The notes below the pieces were generated by a model. The model saw only the letters and a list, made by a program, of their open reading frames with translations, had not been told where the DNA came from and searched no databases. The translations under genes and the position numbers were made by a program. From positions 782,400 to 846,399 of the forward strand of contig NZ_BQXC01000001.1 in the NCBI RefSeq assembly GCF_022836435.1: a stretch of DNA of 64,000 bases. Direction: 5' to 3'. This document shows, piece after piece, positions 55,521 through 64,000 of the stretch; positions within the stretch are counted from its first letter, which is position 1; each line of letters starts with the position of its first letter. The stretch is from Nitrosomonas sp. PY1 (lineage in GTDB: Bacteria; Pseudomonadota; Gammaproteobacteria; Burkholderiales; Nitrosomonadaceae).

Positions 55521-56477
55521 ATGGCAACTTTGCAACCGGTTGTATTATTTTTTGTATTTGGGGTTCTGGCAGGTGTCATCAAGTCTGACCTTAAAATACC
55601 AGAGGCTTTGTATAAAAGCTTGAGTTTGTTTCTATTAATTGCCATTGGCTTCAAAGGGGGAGTGTCAATGGCGAAGTACGATATTATGGAAGTGCTGCCT
55701 ATCGCCCTCTCTATGGTTGTTTTGGCAGCTTTGATTCCATTGACTGCCTATCCGATTCTGAGGTTTGTCGGTAAATTTACTCAAGCTGATGCGGGGGCGA
55801 TTTCAGCGCACTATGGGTCGGTTAGTGCGGTAACTTTTGCTGTGGGGGTGGCATTTTTGCAAGCAAAAGGTGAGACATCAGAAGGCTACATGGTATTGAT
55901 TATGGCATTAATGGAAATTCCTGCTTTGGTAACTGGTACGATTCTGGCACGTGCAGGTGCTGGAGGTGAAAAAACTCAATGGGGTAAATTGATGCACGAA
56001 ATCCTAACAGGTACCAGTCTCTATCTGTTGATTGTCGGTGTAATCATTGGTTATTACGCAGGTATGGTTAATTTAGTATCGCCTCTTGACAAAATGTTTA
56101 TGGATTTGTTTATGGGGGTGCTGGCGTTCTTCTTGTTAGAAATGGGGCTATTGGCAGCATCACGCTTGAAGGCAGTTATGGCGAAAGGAGTATTTATCAT
56201 TGCATTCGGTATTTTGTTTCCAATAACAGCCGGAATGTTTGGTGCTTATTTAGGATGGATATTCGGATTGTCGCCTGGCGGTACTATGCTACTGGCTGTG
56301 TTGTATGCAAGCTGTTCTTACATTGCTGCTCCGGCTGCTATGCGGATTGCTGTACCAGATGCAGATCCGGCTGTTTCAATTGGCGCTTCATTGGGTGTGA
56401 CTTTTCCATTTAATATTTTTATTGGTGTGCCTATTTATTGGCAAATGGCAGAATGGTTTCATAGTATTCAATACTAA
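55521..56477 (+). CDS. sbtA: Sodium-dependent bicarbonate transporter SbtA
   Basis: Inner-membrane Na+/HCO3- symporter, 318 residues, about ten spans. The family start ALQPVVLFFVFGVLAGVIKS, where SDLKIPEALYKSLSLFLLIA follows, and the segments GAISAHYGSVSAVTFAVG, LEMGLLAASRL and SYIAAPAAMRIA are conserved. It imports inorganic carbon for carbon fixation, which suits a chemolithoautotroph. ATG 55521 lies 5 bases after AGGAG. A PII-like partner gene is 368 bp downstream. Compared with cyanobacterial SbtA, the loop that interacts with SbtB looks shorter, but I cannot align it exactly. Confidence 0.9.
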   Translation: MATLQPVVLFFVFGVLAGVIKSDLKIPEALYKSLSLFLLIAIGFKGGVSMAKYDIMEVLPIALSMVVLAALIPLTAYPILRFVGKFTQADAGAISAHYGSVSAVTFAVGVAFLQAKGETSEGYMVLIMALMEIPALVTGTILARAGAGGEKTQWGKLMHEILTGTSLYLLIVGVIIGYYAGMVNLVSPLDKMFMDLFMGVLAFFLLEMGLLAASRLKAVMAKGVFIIAFGILFPITAGMFGAYLGWIFGLSPGGTMLLAVLYASCSYIAAPAAMRIAVPDADPAVSIGASLGVTFPFNIFIGVPIYWQMAEWFHSIQY

Positions 56478-56845
56478 TAAATATAATGATATAAAGCTAA
56501 AAAAAATATCAAATTTGTTGGTTTTAGATAATAAAATTGACAATATAAGCACACGGTAATTTACAATGCGATATAGGATTTTGCTTTTGTTTCTATTGCC
56601 GTAGATCTTATAGGAGTTATGGGGCTTACCAAGGTAATAAAGTAGATCATCGGAGATGCTGATGAAGGTGATTGATCTTTTTTTAGAAGAAGATGCTTTA
56701 TATCTTCCTTGGTTAGGAGCCAAATTCAGATGATTTTTTATGGACTTATATATTGTCAGTAAAAGATTGATTGCTAGATTTTTATTAAGAATTATCAACA
56801 AATTCAACAACGAACCATTTAAAATATAATTTGAAAGGAAAATAT
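56478..56845. other. AT-rich interval between sbtA and its PII-like partner
   Basis: A 368-bp stretch that is strongly A/T biased. On the minus strand a long frame (56388-56858) is open, but its translation is low-complexity Ile/Leu/Asn/Lys and overlaps sbtA, so I reject it as a gene. A short frame from ATG 56662 to TGA 56733 (MKVIDLFLEEDALYLP...) has GGAG seven bases upstream, but only 23 codons; too weak to call. The last 20 bp hold the PII gene ribosome-binding site. Confidence 0.4.
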
Positions 56846-57163
56846 ATGGATAAGACAATTGCCATGAAACGGCTCGAAATCGTGATCGGTATCGAACAAT
56901 TAGAGGAATTGATGGAATTGCTGGGAAAAAGTGATGTGCGTGGATATACGGTAATTAAAAATGCAGGAGGCTATGGCTCTCGCGGTGCCCGTGATCCTAA
57001 TGACGTTTTGATGGAGCAGGAAAACGTTGTTGTGGTACTTGCATGCAAGGAAGATCAGGCACAATCAGTAGTCGGAAATTTAAGGCCAGTTATGAAACGA
57101 TTAGGGGGAATGTGTTTGGTCTCAGACTGCTTATGGGTTGAAGGACCGGCTGTTTCTTATTAA
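56846..57163 (+). CDS. PII-like protein, SbtB type, partner of SbtA
   Basis: A 105-residue PII-superfamily regulator. It has the ferredoxin-like fold pattern MKRLEIVIGIEQLEELMELL, a T-loop region RGYTVIKNAGGYGSRGAR and a second motif VVVLACKEDQAQSVVGNLRP. SbtB-type proteins bind cAMP or other adenine nucleotides and shut SbtA. It ends LVSDCLWVEGPAVSY, without the CGPxGC C-terminal loop typical of some cyanobacterial SbtB. The ATG at 56846 (Met6 of the longer frame) is chosen because AAAGGA lies seven bases before it. Nitrogen PII (GlnB) lacks this T-loop. Its location after sbtA supports the pairing. Confidence 0.82.
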   Translation: MDKTIAMKRLEIVIGIEQLEELMELLGKSDVRGYTVIKNAGGYGSRGARDPNDVLMEQENVVVVLACKEDQAQSVVGNLRPVMKRLGGMCLVSDCLWVEGPAVSY

Positions 57164-57200
57164 GCTATTAAGTAGTAAAAAGAACACTGTACTAGAATAA

Positions 57201-57255
57201 AACTATATACGCGCACCCAAGTACTATAAGGTATTATAAAAGCGCGTATATAGTT
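57201..57255. terminator. Perfect 14-bp inverted repeat between convergent PII-like and lon genes
   Basis: AACTATATACGCGC (57201-57214) and GCGCGTATATAGTT (57242-57255) match exactly over 14 bp around a 27-base centre. It lies between the stop of the PII-like gene (57163) and the lon stop (57264), so it probably acts as a shared terminator or 3'-end stabiliser. It lacks a T-run, and the alternating GCGC/TATA arms could also be a protein site; the call is moderate. Confidence 0.55.
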
Positions 57256-57263
57256 GACACAGA

Positions 57264-59678
57264 TTAATGTTTGATGATCATCGGTTCTATAAGCGTTTCT
57301 TCAGTCGACGATAGTGCTGATTGTGTAATAGAAATCGTCGAAGCGGTTTCTGGCTTATGCTCCAAAGCAAGATCTAACACTTGATCTATCCATTTTACCG
57401 AATGAATATCCAATTGTTCTTTAATGTTTGCAGGGATTTCTACCAAATCTTTGATATTTTTCTCTGGAATAATTACTGTTTTGATCCCGCCTCGGTGTGC
57501 AGCAAGTAGCTTTTCTTTTAAGCCGCCAATGGGCAATACTTCTCCACGCAAAGTGATTTCACCTGTCATAGCAACGTCTGCTCTTACTGCAATATTTGTC
57601 AGAGTAGATACAATGGCAACACAAATACCGATTCCTGCGCTTGGGCCATCTTTAGGGGTCGCGCCTTCTGGAAGATGAATATGAATGTCATTTTTCTGAT
57701 AGAAATCTTCTGCTATGCCTAACATGTGAGAGCGATTCCTAACTACTGAAAGAGCTGCTTGGATAGATTCTTGCATTACCTCACCCAACTTTCCGGTAGT
57801 GATTGTTTTTCCTTTGCCTGGCATTGCAACAGTTTCAATTGTTAGCAATTCTCCACCAACCTCGGTCCATGCTAACCCAGTTACTTGCCCTACGTGGTTT
57901 TTTTCTTCAGCGATGCCGTAGCTATAACGTCTAACACCTAAGAATTTATCAAGATTACGCGACGTAACCACGACTTTAATTCTGTTTTTCTTGGTTAATA
58001 TAGTTTTTACAGCTTTACGGCAGATTTTTGAAATTTCTCGTTCCATTGAGCGAACGCCAGCTTCTCTTGTGTAATATCGAGCAATATCGCGTAGCGCATT
58101 ATCTGAAACTGATAATTCAGTATCTTTCAGACCATGATTTTGCATTTGCTTAGTTAGCAAATATCGTTTCGAAATATTAAGTTTTTCTTCCTCAGTATAT
58201 CCAGATAGCTGAATAACCTCCATGCGATCCAACAGTGCAGAGGGTATATTTAAAGAATTTGCTGTGGCGACGAACATGACGTCAGATAAATCATACTCCA
58301 CTTCTATATAGTGATCGACAAAGGTGCTATTTTGCTCAGGATCAAGCACTTCTAACAAAGCAGAAGCAGGGTCGCCACGAAAGTCCATGCCCATTTTATC
58401 GACTTCATCCAATAGAAATAGTGGATTCTTTATTCCTACTTTACTCATGTTATGCAAAATCTTACCTGGCATAGAACCGATGTAAGTTTTGCGATGACCA
58501 CGTATTTCAGCTTCATCACGTAAGCCGCCTAATGACATTCGTACAAATTTTCTGTTGGTGGCGCGAGCAATGGATTGACCGAGTGATGTTTTTCCGACAC
58601 CTGGGGGACCTACTAAACATAGAATAGGAGCCTTAAGTTTATTAACGCGCTGTTGTACCGCTAGATATTCAACAATCCGCTCTTTAATTTTTTCTAATCC
58701 ATAGTGATCTTTATCAAGCTCAGCCTCAGCTGTTTTTAAATTTGTATTGATTTTATTTTTCTTTTTCCAAGGTAATGCCAATAATGTGTCGATGTAATTA
58801 CGCACCACCGTTGCTTCAGCAGACATCGGTGACATCAGCCGAAGTTTTTTTAACTCGGATTCTGCTTTTGTGTGCGCTTCTTTGGGCATCTGTGCGAGCT
58901 TAATTTTTCTCTCGATTTCTTCTAAGTCGGCACCATCTTCGCTTTCACCTAATTCTTTCTGAATGGCTTTAACTTGTTCATTGAGATAGTAGTCGCGTTG
59001 GCTTTTTTCCATTTGGCGCTTCACTCGGCCACGGATGCGTTTTTCAACTTGCAGGATGTCTAGTTCTGTTTCCAACAATCCGAGCATATGTTCAAGGCGC
59101 TTGGAAACATCGAACAATTCTAAAATTTCTTGTTTTTGCTCTAGCTTGAGTGGCAAATAAGCAGCGATAGTATCTGCTAATCGTCCCGCATCTTCAATTT
59201 CATTGAGCGAAGCAATAATTTCGTGAGGAATTTTTTTGTTGAGTTTCACATATTGATCGAACTGGGTAACAATGGCACGCCGCATTCCCTCCGCTTCTGC
59301 GTTATTACTATCTTCAGACGTTATCTTCGTAATGCTGGCGGAAAAATGATCACCGGTATCAATATGTTCTAATACCTTAGCGCGATAATTGCCTTCTACT
59401 AATACTTTAACTGTTCCGTCTGGGAGTTTTAGCATTTGTAATAAGCTCGCTACACTGCATACGTGGTAGAGATCTTCAGGCTCAGGATCGTCAGTAGAAG
59501 CTACTCTCTGTGCTACTAATAAAATATTTTTATTAGATTCCATCGCATATTCAAGCGCCTTGATGGATTTTTGCCTGCCTACAAACAAGGGGATTACCAT
59601 ATGCGGAAAAACTACTACGTCGCGTAATGGTAGCATTGGTAGAACTAATTGTTCGGAGTCATCGTTTGAAGGAATCAT
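57264..59678 (-). CDS. lon: ATP-dependent protease Lon
   Basis: Cytoplasmic AAA+ protease of 804 residues, the usual length. The N-terminal substrate domain (about 1-300) starts VLPMLPLRDVVVFPHMVIPL. The AAA+ module has Walker A GPPGVGKTS, Walker B FLLDEVDKM and the sensor motifs. The C-terminal protease domain has catalytic Ser in DGPSAGIG and Lys in the GGLKEKLLAAHRGG stretch. A Ser/Thr-rich tail (from about 780) extends beyond the E. coli end. It degrades damaged and regulatory proteins, follows clpX on the same strand, and has a candidate heat-shock promoter upstream. Confidence 0.97.
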   Translation of the reverse strand: MIPSNDDSEQLVLPMLPLRDVVVFPHMVIPLFVGRQKSIKALEYAMESNKNILLVAQRVASTDDPEPEDLYHVCSVASLLQMLKLPDGTVKVLVEGNYRAKVLEHIDTGDHFSASITKITSEDSNNAEAEGMRRAIVTQFDQYVKLNKKIPHEIIASLNEIEDAGRLADTIAAYLPLKLEQKQEILELFDVSKRLEHMLGLLETELDILQVEKRIRGRVKRQMEKSQRDYYLNEQVKAIQKELGESEDGADLEEIERKIKLAQMPKEAHTKAESELKKLRLMSPMSAEATVVRNYIDTLLALPWKKKNKINTNLKTAEAELDKDHYGLEKIKERIVEYLAVQQRVNKLKAPILCLVGPPGVGKTSLGQSIARATNRKFVRMSLGGLRDEAEIRGHRKTYIGSMPGKILHNMSKVGIKNPLFLLDEVDKMGMDFRGDPASALLEVLDPEQNSTFVDHYIEVEYDLSDVMFVATANSLNIPSALLDRMEVIQLSGYTEEEKLNISKRYLLTKQMQNHGLKDTELSVSDNALRDIARYYTREAGVRSMEREISKICRKAVKTILTKKNRIKVVVTSRNLDKFLGVRRYSYGIAEEKNHVGQVTGLAWTEVGGELLTIETVAMPGKGKTITTGKLGEVMQESIQAALSVVRNRSHMLGIAEDFYQKNDIHIHLPEGATPKDGPSAGIGICVAIVSTLTNIAVRADVAMTGEITLRGEVLPIGGLKEKLLAAHRGGIKTVIIPEKNIKDLVEIPANIKEQLDIHSVKWIDQVLDLALEHKPETASTISITQSALSSTEETLIEPMIIKH

Positions 59679-59720
59679 AATATTACTTAATGATAAGTTA
59701 GGTTGATTGTATTTGCTATT

Positions 59721-59749
59721 TAGATATGCATACTCCCAACAAATTCAAG
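59721..59749 (-). promoter_or_regulatory. Weak candidate sigma-32 promoter for lon
   Basis: On the minus strand CTTGAAT (59749-59743) resembles the sigma-32 -35 element CTTGAAA. About 14 bases later GCATATCTA (59729-59721) is a loose match to the CCCATNT -10. It is 43-71 bp before the lon start. Lon is a heat-shock gene in many proteobacteria, which makes this plausible. The -10 match is poor, so this is a suggestion only. Confidence 0.25.
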
Positions 59750-59853
59750 AGTAGAAAAATTTTAAGTTACTAAAACTTCTATAGTTTACCAATTTATGAA
59801 TCTTAACTAAGTTATATAGCAAATAATCAATTTTGGATCATTGAATAAGAGGG

Positions 59854-61131
59854 TTATTTTGATCGTTTAGCAACTTTAGGTTGGTCAGAATAAATAAGTA
59901 TCGGTTTTATATCGTTATTAGAGGTATTATAGTCAATGACGACTTTTGAGACGTTCTCTAATGAAGGAAGATCGTACATAATATCTAGTAATATTTCTTC
60001 AAGGATTGATCGTAATCCTCTTGCGCCGGTTTTTCGCGTCAATGCTTTTTTTGCAATGGATTTTAAAGCGGCGTCACGAAATTCAAGATCAACACCGCCT
60101 TCCATATTGAACATTTTTTGATACTGCTTAATAAGTGCGTTTTTTGGTTCAGTAAGGATCTGAATCAATGCTTCTTCATTTAATTCTTCTAATGTCGCAA
60201 CAACAGGCAATCGTCCAACAAATTCTGGAATTAATCCAAATTTGACTAGATCCTCAGGTTCAACTTGCGTTAATGCTTTGTTAATATTCTCATCTTTCTG
60301 GCTTCTAACATTTACGCTAAACCCAATACCACTTTTTTCAGTCCGTGCTCTAATAACTTTATCTAATCCATCAAAGGCACCGCCGCAAATAAACAAAATA
60401 TTTGTAGTGTCCACTTGAATAAATTCTTGATTAGGATGTTTTCGTCCTCCTTGTGGAGGAACCATTGCAATGGTTCCTTCTATCAATTTTAGCAATGCTT
60501 GTTGTACACCTTCACCTGAAACATCTCTTGTGATGGATGGATTATCCGATTTACGTGAAATTTTATCGATTTCATCAATATACACGATCCCTGTTTGTGC
60601 TTTTTCTGCATCATAATTACATTTTTGTAGTAATTTTTGGATAATATTTTCTACATCTTCACCGACATAGCCCGCTTCAGTTAATGCGGTAGCATCAGCC
60701 ATGATAAAAGGGACATCCAGAAGTCGCGCTAAAGTTTGCGCTAATAAAGTTTTACCTGATCCTGTCGGACCAACAAGCAAAATGTTGCTTTTTGATAACT
60801 CGACTTCATCGCTTTTGCTAAGATCACTAGTGTGTCTGAGGCGTTTATAGTGATTATAAACAGCCACAGATAGAATTTTTTTTGCTGATTCTTGGCCAAT
60901 TACGTATTGATCAAGAATTTGAGAAATTTCTCGCGGTACAGGTAAATCAGATTTAACAAGCTTGGAAGCTTCGTCATTTTGTATTTCTTCTCGAATGATA
61001 TCATTGCATAGGTCAATGCATTCATCACAAATAAATACTGAAGGTCCTGCGATAAGTTTTCTTACTTCATGTTGACTTTTGCCACAAAAAGAACAATATA
61101 GAAGTTTTTCACTGCTAGCTTTGTCTGGCAT
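59854..61131 (-). CDS. clpX: ATP-dependent Clp protease ATP-binding subunit ClpX
   Basis: AAA+ unfoldase that feeds substrates to ClpP, 425 residues. The N-terminal zinc domain has paired Cys ([14 protein letters not shown] and [10 protein letters not shown]). The motor has Walker [16 protein letters not shown], Walker [10 protein letters not shown] and the ClpP-binding loop near [10 protein letters not shown]. The pore loop GYVGEDVE is intact. It follows clpP by about 60 bp and precedes lon, the standard tig-clpP-clpX-lon block. The ATG at 61131 fits the family start. Confidence 0.97.
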   Translation of the reverse strand: MPDKASSEKLLYCSFCGKSQHEVRKLIAGPSVFICDECIDLCNDIIREEIQNDEASKLVKSDLPVPREISQILDQYVIGQESAKKILSVAVYNHYKRLRHTSDLSKSDEVELSKSNILLVGPTGSGKTLLAQTLARLLDVPFIMADATALTEAGYVGEDVENIIQKLLQKCNYDAEKAQTGIVYIDEIDKISRKSDNPSITRDVSGEGVQQALLKLIEGTIAMVPPQGGRKHPNQEFIQVDTTNILFICGGAFDGLDKVIRARTEKSGIGFSVNVRSQKDENINKALTQVEPEDLVKFGLIPEFVGRLPVVATLEELNEEALIQILTEPKNALIKQYQKMFNMEGGVDLEFRDAALKSIAKKALTRKTGARGLRSILEEILLDIMYDLPSLENVSKVVIDYNTSNNDIKPILIYSDQPKVAKRSK

Positions 61132-61194
61132 ATTCTTTATCCTACAGTAATCGAATTGAAATGCAAAAATCTTGTTAAGTTTTAATTTGTAACA

Positions 61195-61845
61195 TTAACT
61201 CAATTGGTTTTTATTTTCATCCCTATGTGTCAGTACCGCATCAACAAGACCATAGTTAACAGATTCGGAAGCGCTCATAAAGTTATCTCGATCAGTATCT
61301 TTTTCGATATCTGATATCGATCGATTTGTATGCAGTGCCATAATCTCATTGAGCTTAGCTTTAAGATACAATATTTCGCGCGCATGAATTTCAATATCCG
61401 AAGCCTGTCCTTGGAATCCTCCTAAGGGTTGATGAATCATTACTCGCGAATTAGGTAAGCAATAACGTTTCCCTTTTTGTCCTGCAGTCAGTAACAATGC
61501 TCCCATACTTGCAGCTTGTCCAATACATAAGGTACTGATGTCGGGTTTGATATATTGCATAGTGTCATAAATGGCTAACCCTGCAGACACCATTCCTCCT
61601 GGTGAATTGATATAAAAATAGATATCTTTTTCTGAATTTTCAGATTCTAGAAACAAAAATTGCGCAACAATTAGATTTGCTGTAGTTTCATTAACAGGGC
61701 CAACTAGAAAAACAACCCTTTCTTTGAGTAAACGTGAGTAAATGTCATAAGCTCTCTCACCTCTTCCGCTGGTTTCAATCACCATAGGAATTAGCCCTAG
61801 ATTTTGAGGTTCTAAGTTTGGCATTTGATCAAATACTTGTTTCAT
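61195..61845 (-). CDS. clpP: ATP-dependent Clp protease proteolytic subunit ClpP
   Basis: Serine peptidase of 216 residues that forms the double-ring chamber. Catalytic Ser lies in [11 protein letters not shown], His in [10 protein letters not shown] and Asp in [30 protein letters not shown] is the family N-terminus, preceded by a short leader which may be processed. Its first codons overlap the end of tig by 17 bases, so they are coupled. Partners ClpX (next gene) and possibly ClpA. Confidence 0.97.
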   Translation of the reverse strand: MKQVFDQMPNLEPQNLGLIPMVIETSGRGERAYDIYSRLLKERVVFLVGPVNETTANLIVAQFLFLESENSEKDIYFYINSPGGMVSAGLAIYDTMQYIKPDISTLCIGQAASMGALLLTAGQKGKRYCLPNSRVMIHQPLGGFQGQASDIEIHAREILYLKAKLNEIMALHTNRSISDIEKDTDRDNFMSASESVNYGLVDAVLTHRDENKNQLS

Positions 61846-63157
61846 GTTGTGGCAATCCCATTAGTTCATCGAAGGTTATGGATTTAGTGGTGAGTCTTAC
61901 TTTATCAAGCGCCCATTTGACGACATTTTCTTCTAACACTAATGCTTCTGCTTCTTGTAGGTGTTCTTTTGAGGAATAATGCCACTTAATCACTTGTTCT
62001 GGGTTCTCATAGCTTTGTGCAATATCTTCAATAAGACTTCGAACTTGCTCTGGTTTCGCTTTAAGCGAATGAAGCTTTACCAGTTCTGCCAAAATTAGTC
62101 CCAGTTTAACGCGATACTCCGCTTTTTGCTTAAAGAGTTCGGGGGTTAATTGTATTTCAGTCGACTTTATACCTTTACCTTGCAAATTTTCTTGAGCACC
62201 TTGCATAAGTCTTACAGTTTCTTGCTTAATTAAAAAATCGGGTGCTTCAATTGGTGATGCATCCAATAGTGTTTGCATAATTTGCTCTTTGAGTTTTGAT
62301 TTTACTCGTTTTGATGCCTCGTTTTCTAAATCTCGTTTTATCGCATTTCGTAATTCGTTTATTTCACCATTATTGATACCTAGAGATTTAGCAAAATCAC
62401 TATCTATGTCGGGTAGTATTGGTTTGTTGATTGCGGCGAGTTTTACTTCAAATGTAACGGTTTTATTGACAAGATCTTTATTATGATAGTTCTCTGGGAA
62501 AGTTACATCAAATGTTTTTCCTTCCCCTGTTTTCATACCCAACAGAGATGCTTCAAAGTCTTTAAGAAATCTTCCTTCTCCAATGATTAAATGGACATTC
62601 TGTGCTTCGCCACCAGCAAAATCTTTGCCGTCTAGTAATCCATGAAAATCTATTTTAACTTGATCTCCCTCTTGAGTTTCTCGATCGCTGATCGATTCAT
62701 AGCGTATTTGACGTTTACGTATCACATCAAGGGTTTTATCTACATCCACATCGGTTATTTGTGTTTCAAGTTGTTCTATTGAATGTTGACTTAAATCGCC
62801 AATTGATATCTCTGGATAAACTTCGAAAGTGGCGAAAAATTCAATAGATGAAGTGCTATTATTTGCTGAATTGGATTCGAAGTGTGGGTGTCCCACGATT
62901 TTAAGGCTGTGTTGGTTAACCACATCAATAAATTCATCGTGTATCCTGTCGTTAAGTGCATCTTGATGCGCTTGAGCACCATACATTTGCGTAATAATCT
63001 TTAAGGGAACTTTACCGGGTCGAAAGCCAGCTAGCTTGGCAGTTTTCGCAATTTTTCTTAAGCGGTTTTCGGTTTCAGTTTGAAGTTTCTCCGGAGCAAT
63101 TGAAATAGCAATGCGTCGTTTCAGTGCACCGAGGTTTTCTACTATATTTGATTCCAT
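61829..63157 (-). CDS. tig: Trigger factor
   Basis: Ribosome-associated chaperone and prolyl isomerase that meets nascent chains at the exit tunnel. The 442-residue product has the ribosome-binding tail loop motif [12 protein letters not shown] (about residues 44-55). A PPIase domain (about 150-245) with [20 protein letters not shown] follows, and a C-terminal helical arm (about 250-430). It is the first gene of the tig-clpP-clpX-lon block; its stop overlaps the clpP start. The promoter lies between it and tRNA-Leu. Confidence 0.95.
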   Translation of the reverse strand: MESNIVENLGALKRRIAISIAPEKLQTETENRLRKIAKTAKLAGFRPGKVPLKIITQMYGAQAHQDALNDRIHDEFIDVVNQHSLKIVGHPHFESNSANNSTSSIEFFATFEVYPEISIGDLSQHSIEQLETQITDVDVDKTLDVIRKRQIRYESISDRETQEGDQVKIDFHGLLDGKDFAGGEAQNVHLIIGEGRFLKDFEASLLGMKTGEGKTFDVTFPENYHNKDLVNKTVTFEVKLAAINKPILPDIDSDFAKSLGINNGEINELRNAIKRDLENEASKRVKSKLKEQIMQTLLDASPIEAPDFLIKQETVRLMQGAQENLQGKGIKSTEIQLTPELFKQKAEYRVKLGLILAELVKLHSLKAKPEQVRSLIEDIAQSYENPEQVIKWHYSSKEHLQEAEALVLEENVVKWALDKVRLTTKSITFDELMGLPQHETSI

Positions 63158-63268
63158 CCAAATTCCTGATTTGTTAATATGTGCAAGTATGTATCAAAAC
63201 TATTATCTGACAACGAATGTCGCTTTAAGCGACAAATAGAACAATGCGAGTATTCTTATTAATTGATT

Positions 63269-63353
<85 letters not shown>

Positions 63354-63441
63354 AATCGATTGTTCTTGTCTGAATACTTTGAACGAACCCGACAAATTAT
63401 ACCTACTATTCCGACTAATCGCAGCTAGCCTTTTATGTAGA

Positions 63442-64000
63442 TCAGCAAAATATCGTTTTGCCGCTCACATGACAGCTATCTGAACCCATCAAGTATAGAT
63501 AGGTTGACATGATATCTTTAGGCTGGCGCATGTTTTGTTTTACTTCACCAGGGTGAGTCTTTGCTCGCTGAGGAGAATTTATCGCTCCCGGTATTATGCT
63601 GTTAATGCGTAGATGTGGTATCGTTTGTTCCCATTCGTCAGCTAAGCTTTTTACCAAGGCCTCAATGCCTGTTTTAGCTACAAGAAACGGTCCCCAATAA
63701 GCTGTTGGTTTGATCGTATGCGAATCTGAGGTCATAATAATACTCGCATCTGGAGCAGCTTTAAGAAGAGGCAGGCACGCTTTAGTCAATGCGAAAGAAG
63801 ATATAAGATTGATTTGTAACACTGTGCGCCATTGTTCGACCGTTTGATTCTGCATCGGAGTTAAGCCATGCAAGAAAGCAGCATTGTAGAGAATTCCATC
63901 CAAGCGCCCGATTTGCTGTGCAATTGATTGTGCTGTGATTTGAAAGTCTTTTTCTTCCGCTTTCTCAAGATCTAAAGGGTAAATAAGCGCTTCAGATTTA
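63442..64000 (-). CDS. Short-chain dehydrogenase/reductase, YciK-like (5' end beyond the window)
   Basis: The last 186 or so residues of an SDR-family oxidoreductase; the frame runs off the window end. Visible motifs are YNAAFLHGLTPMQNQ (the NAA/NAG motif after strand 4), IIMTSDSHTIKP, and AYWGPFLVAKTG where the catalytic Tyr-x-x-x-Lys is expected. Position three reads Phe in place of Tyr (GPFLVAK). The C-terminal half LRINSIIPGAINSPQRAKTHPGE and DIMSTYLYLMGSDS matches the YciK-type oxidoreductases. The Tyr-to-Phe change may mean altered or lost activity. The nucleotide-binding TGxxxGIG motif lies outside the window. Confidence 0.85.
   Translation of the reverse strand, partial: KSEALIYPLDLEKAEEKDFQITAQSIAQQIGRLDGILYNAAFLHGLTPMQNQTVEQWRTVLQINLISSFALTKACLPLLKAAPDASIIMTSDSHTIKPTAYWGPFLVAKTGIEALVKSLADEWEQTIPHLRINSIIPGAINSPQRAKTHPGEVKQNMRQPKDIMSTYLYLMGSDSCHVSGKTIFC

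Noticed and set aside
56662-56733. A 23-codon frame with a GGAG ribosome-binding site in the same interval
   Set aside because: Too short and too weakly supported; no hydrophobic span or family resemblance.
56388-56858. A 156-codon minus-strand frame between sbtA and its PII-like partner
   Set aside because: The translation is low-complexity Ile/Leu/Asn/Lys of AT-rich DNA and overlaps the sbtA coding end; no ribosome-binding site or domain supports it.

Overview
The window reads as chromosomal DNA of a Gram-negative betaproteobacterium. Outer-membrane assembly genes (bamA, skp, bamD), the tig-clpP-clpX-lon order, exosortase-A-associated genes, a SbtA-type bicarbonate transporter and a copper oxidase with its T1 site in the N-terminal domain together suggest a Nitrosomonadales (Nitrosomonas-like) chemolithoautotroph. 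No ammonia-oxidation gene lies in the window, so this placement is inference. DNA is moderately AT-rich and genes are densely packed.

Layout. 1-7845: envelope and lipid genes dxr (5' end cut by the window edge), rseP, bamA, skp, fabZ, rnhB, then a SlyD-type isomerase, folB and plsY. The lpxD, lpxA and lpxB genes that usually sit inside this cluster are absent. 7846-17243: a possible 26-codon membrane peptide, an unrecognised lipoprotein, a D-2-hydroxyacid dehydrogenase, an SMR pump, greB, a CPBP protease, an OmpL-like porin, rluD and bamD head to head with overlapping start codons, a Usp protein and a membrane-anchored hydrolase. 17590-20520: an Hpt-REC-REC-GGDEF protein and a secreted beta-helix protein.

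20534-24366 is a decayed accessory island. It holds an unrecognised gene with two in-frame TAG stops, stubs of type I restriction genes hsdM and hsdR, a DUF262/HNH (GmrSD-like) gene whose 3' end is shifted by a 10-bp tandem repeat, an intact small gene and an intact YgjP-type metallopeptidase. It ends beside tRNA-Glu and tRNA-Ala. 24626-35092: gltX, then an exosortase-A-associated acyl-CoA ligase and PLP decarboxylase, and a tightly packed set of acyltransferase, phosphate-binding-like protein, porin and GGDEF/EAL protein.

35142-49054 is export and metal handling: a split MacAB-type exporter, a MutS-like ATPase with membrane segments, a small Cys-rich exported protein, a multicopper oxidase with a His-rich cupredoxin partner, and an RND pump lacking its outer-membrane channel. 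49128-57163: an AroK-AroB fusion, dgt, hemE, a two-component system, and SbtA with a PII-like partner. 57264-63157, minus strand: the tig-clpP-clpX-lon proteostasis block, followed by tRNA-Leu and a YciK-like reductase running off the window.

The themes that tie genes together are outer-membrane biogenesis, exopolysaccharide/exosortase chemistry with c-di-GMP signalling, copper and efflux functions, and inorganic carbon uptake.
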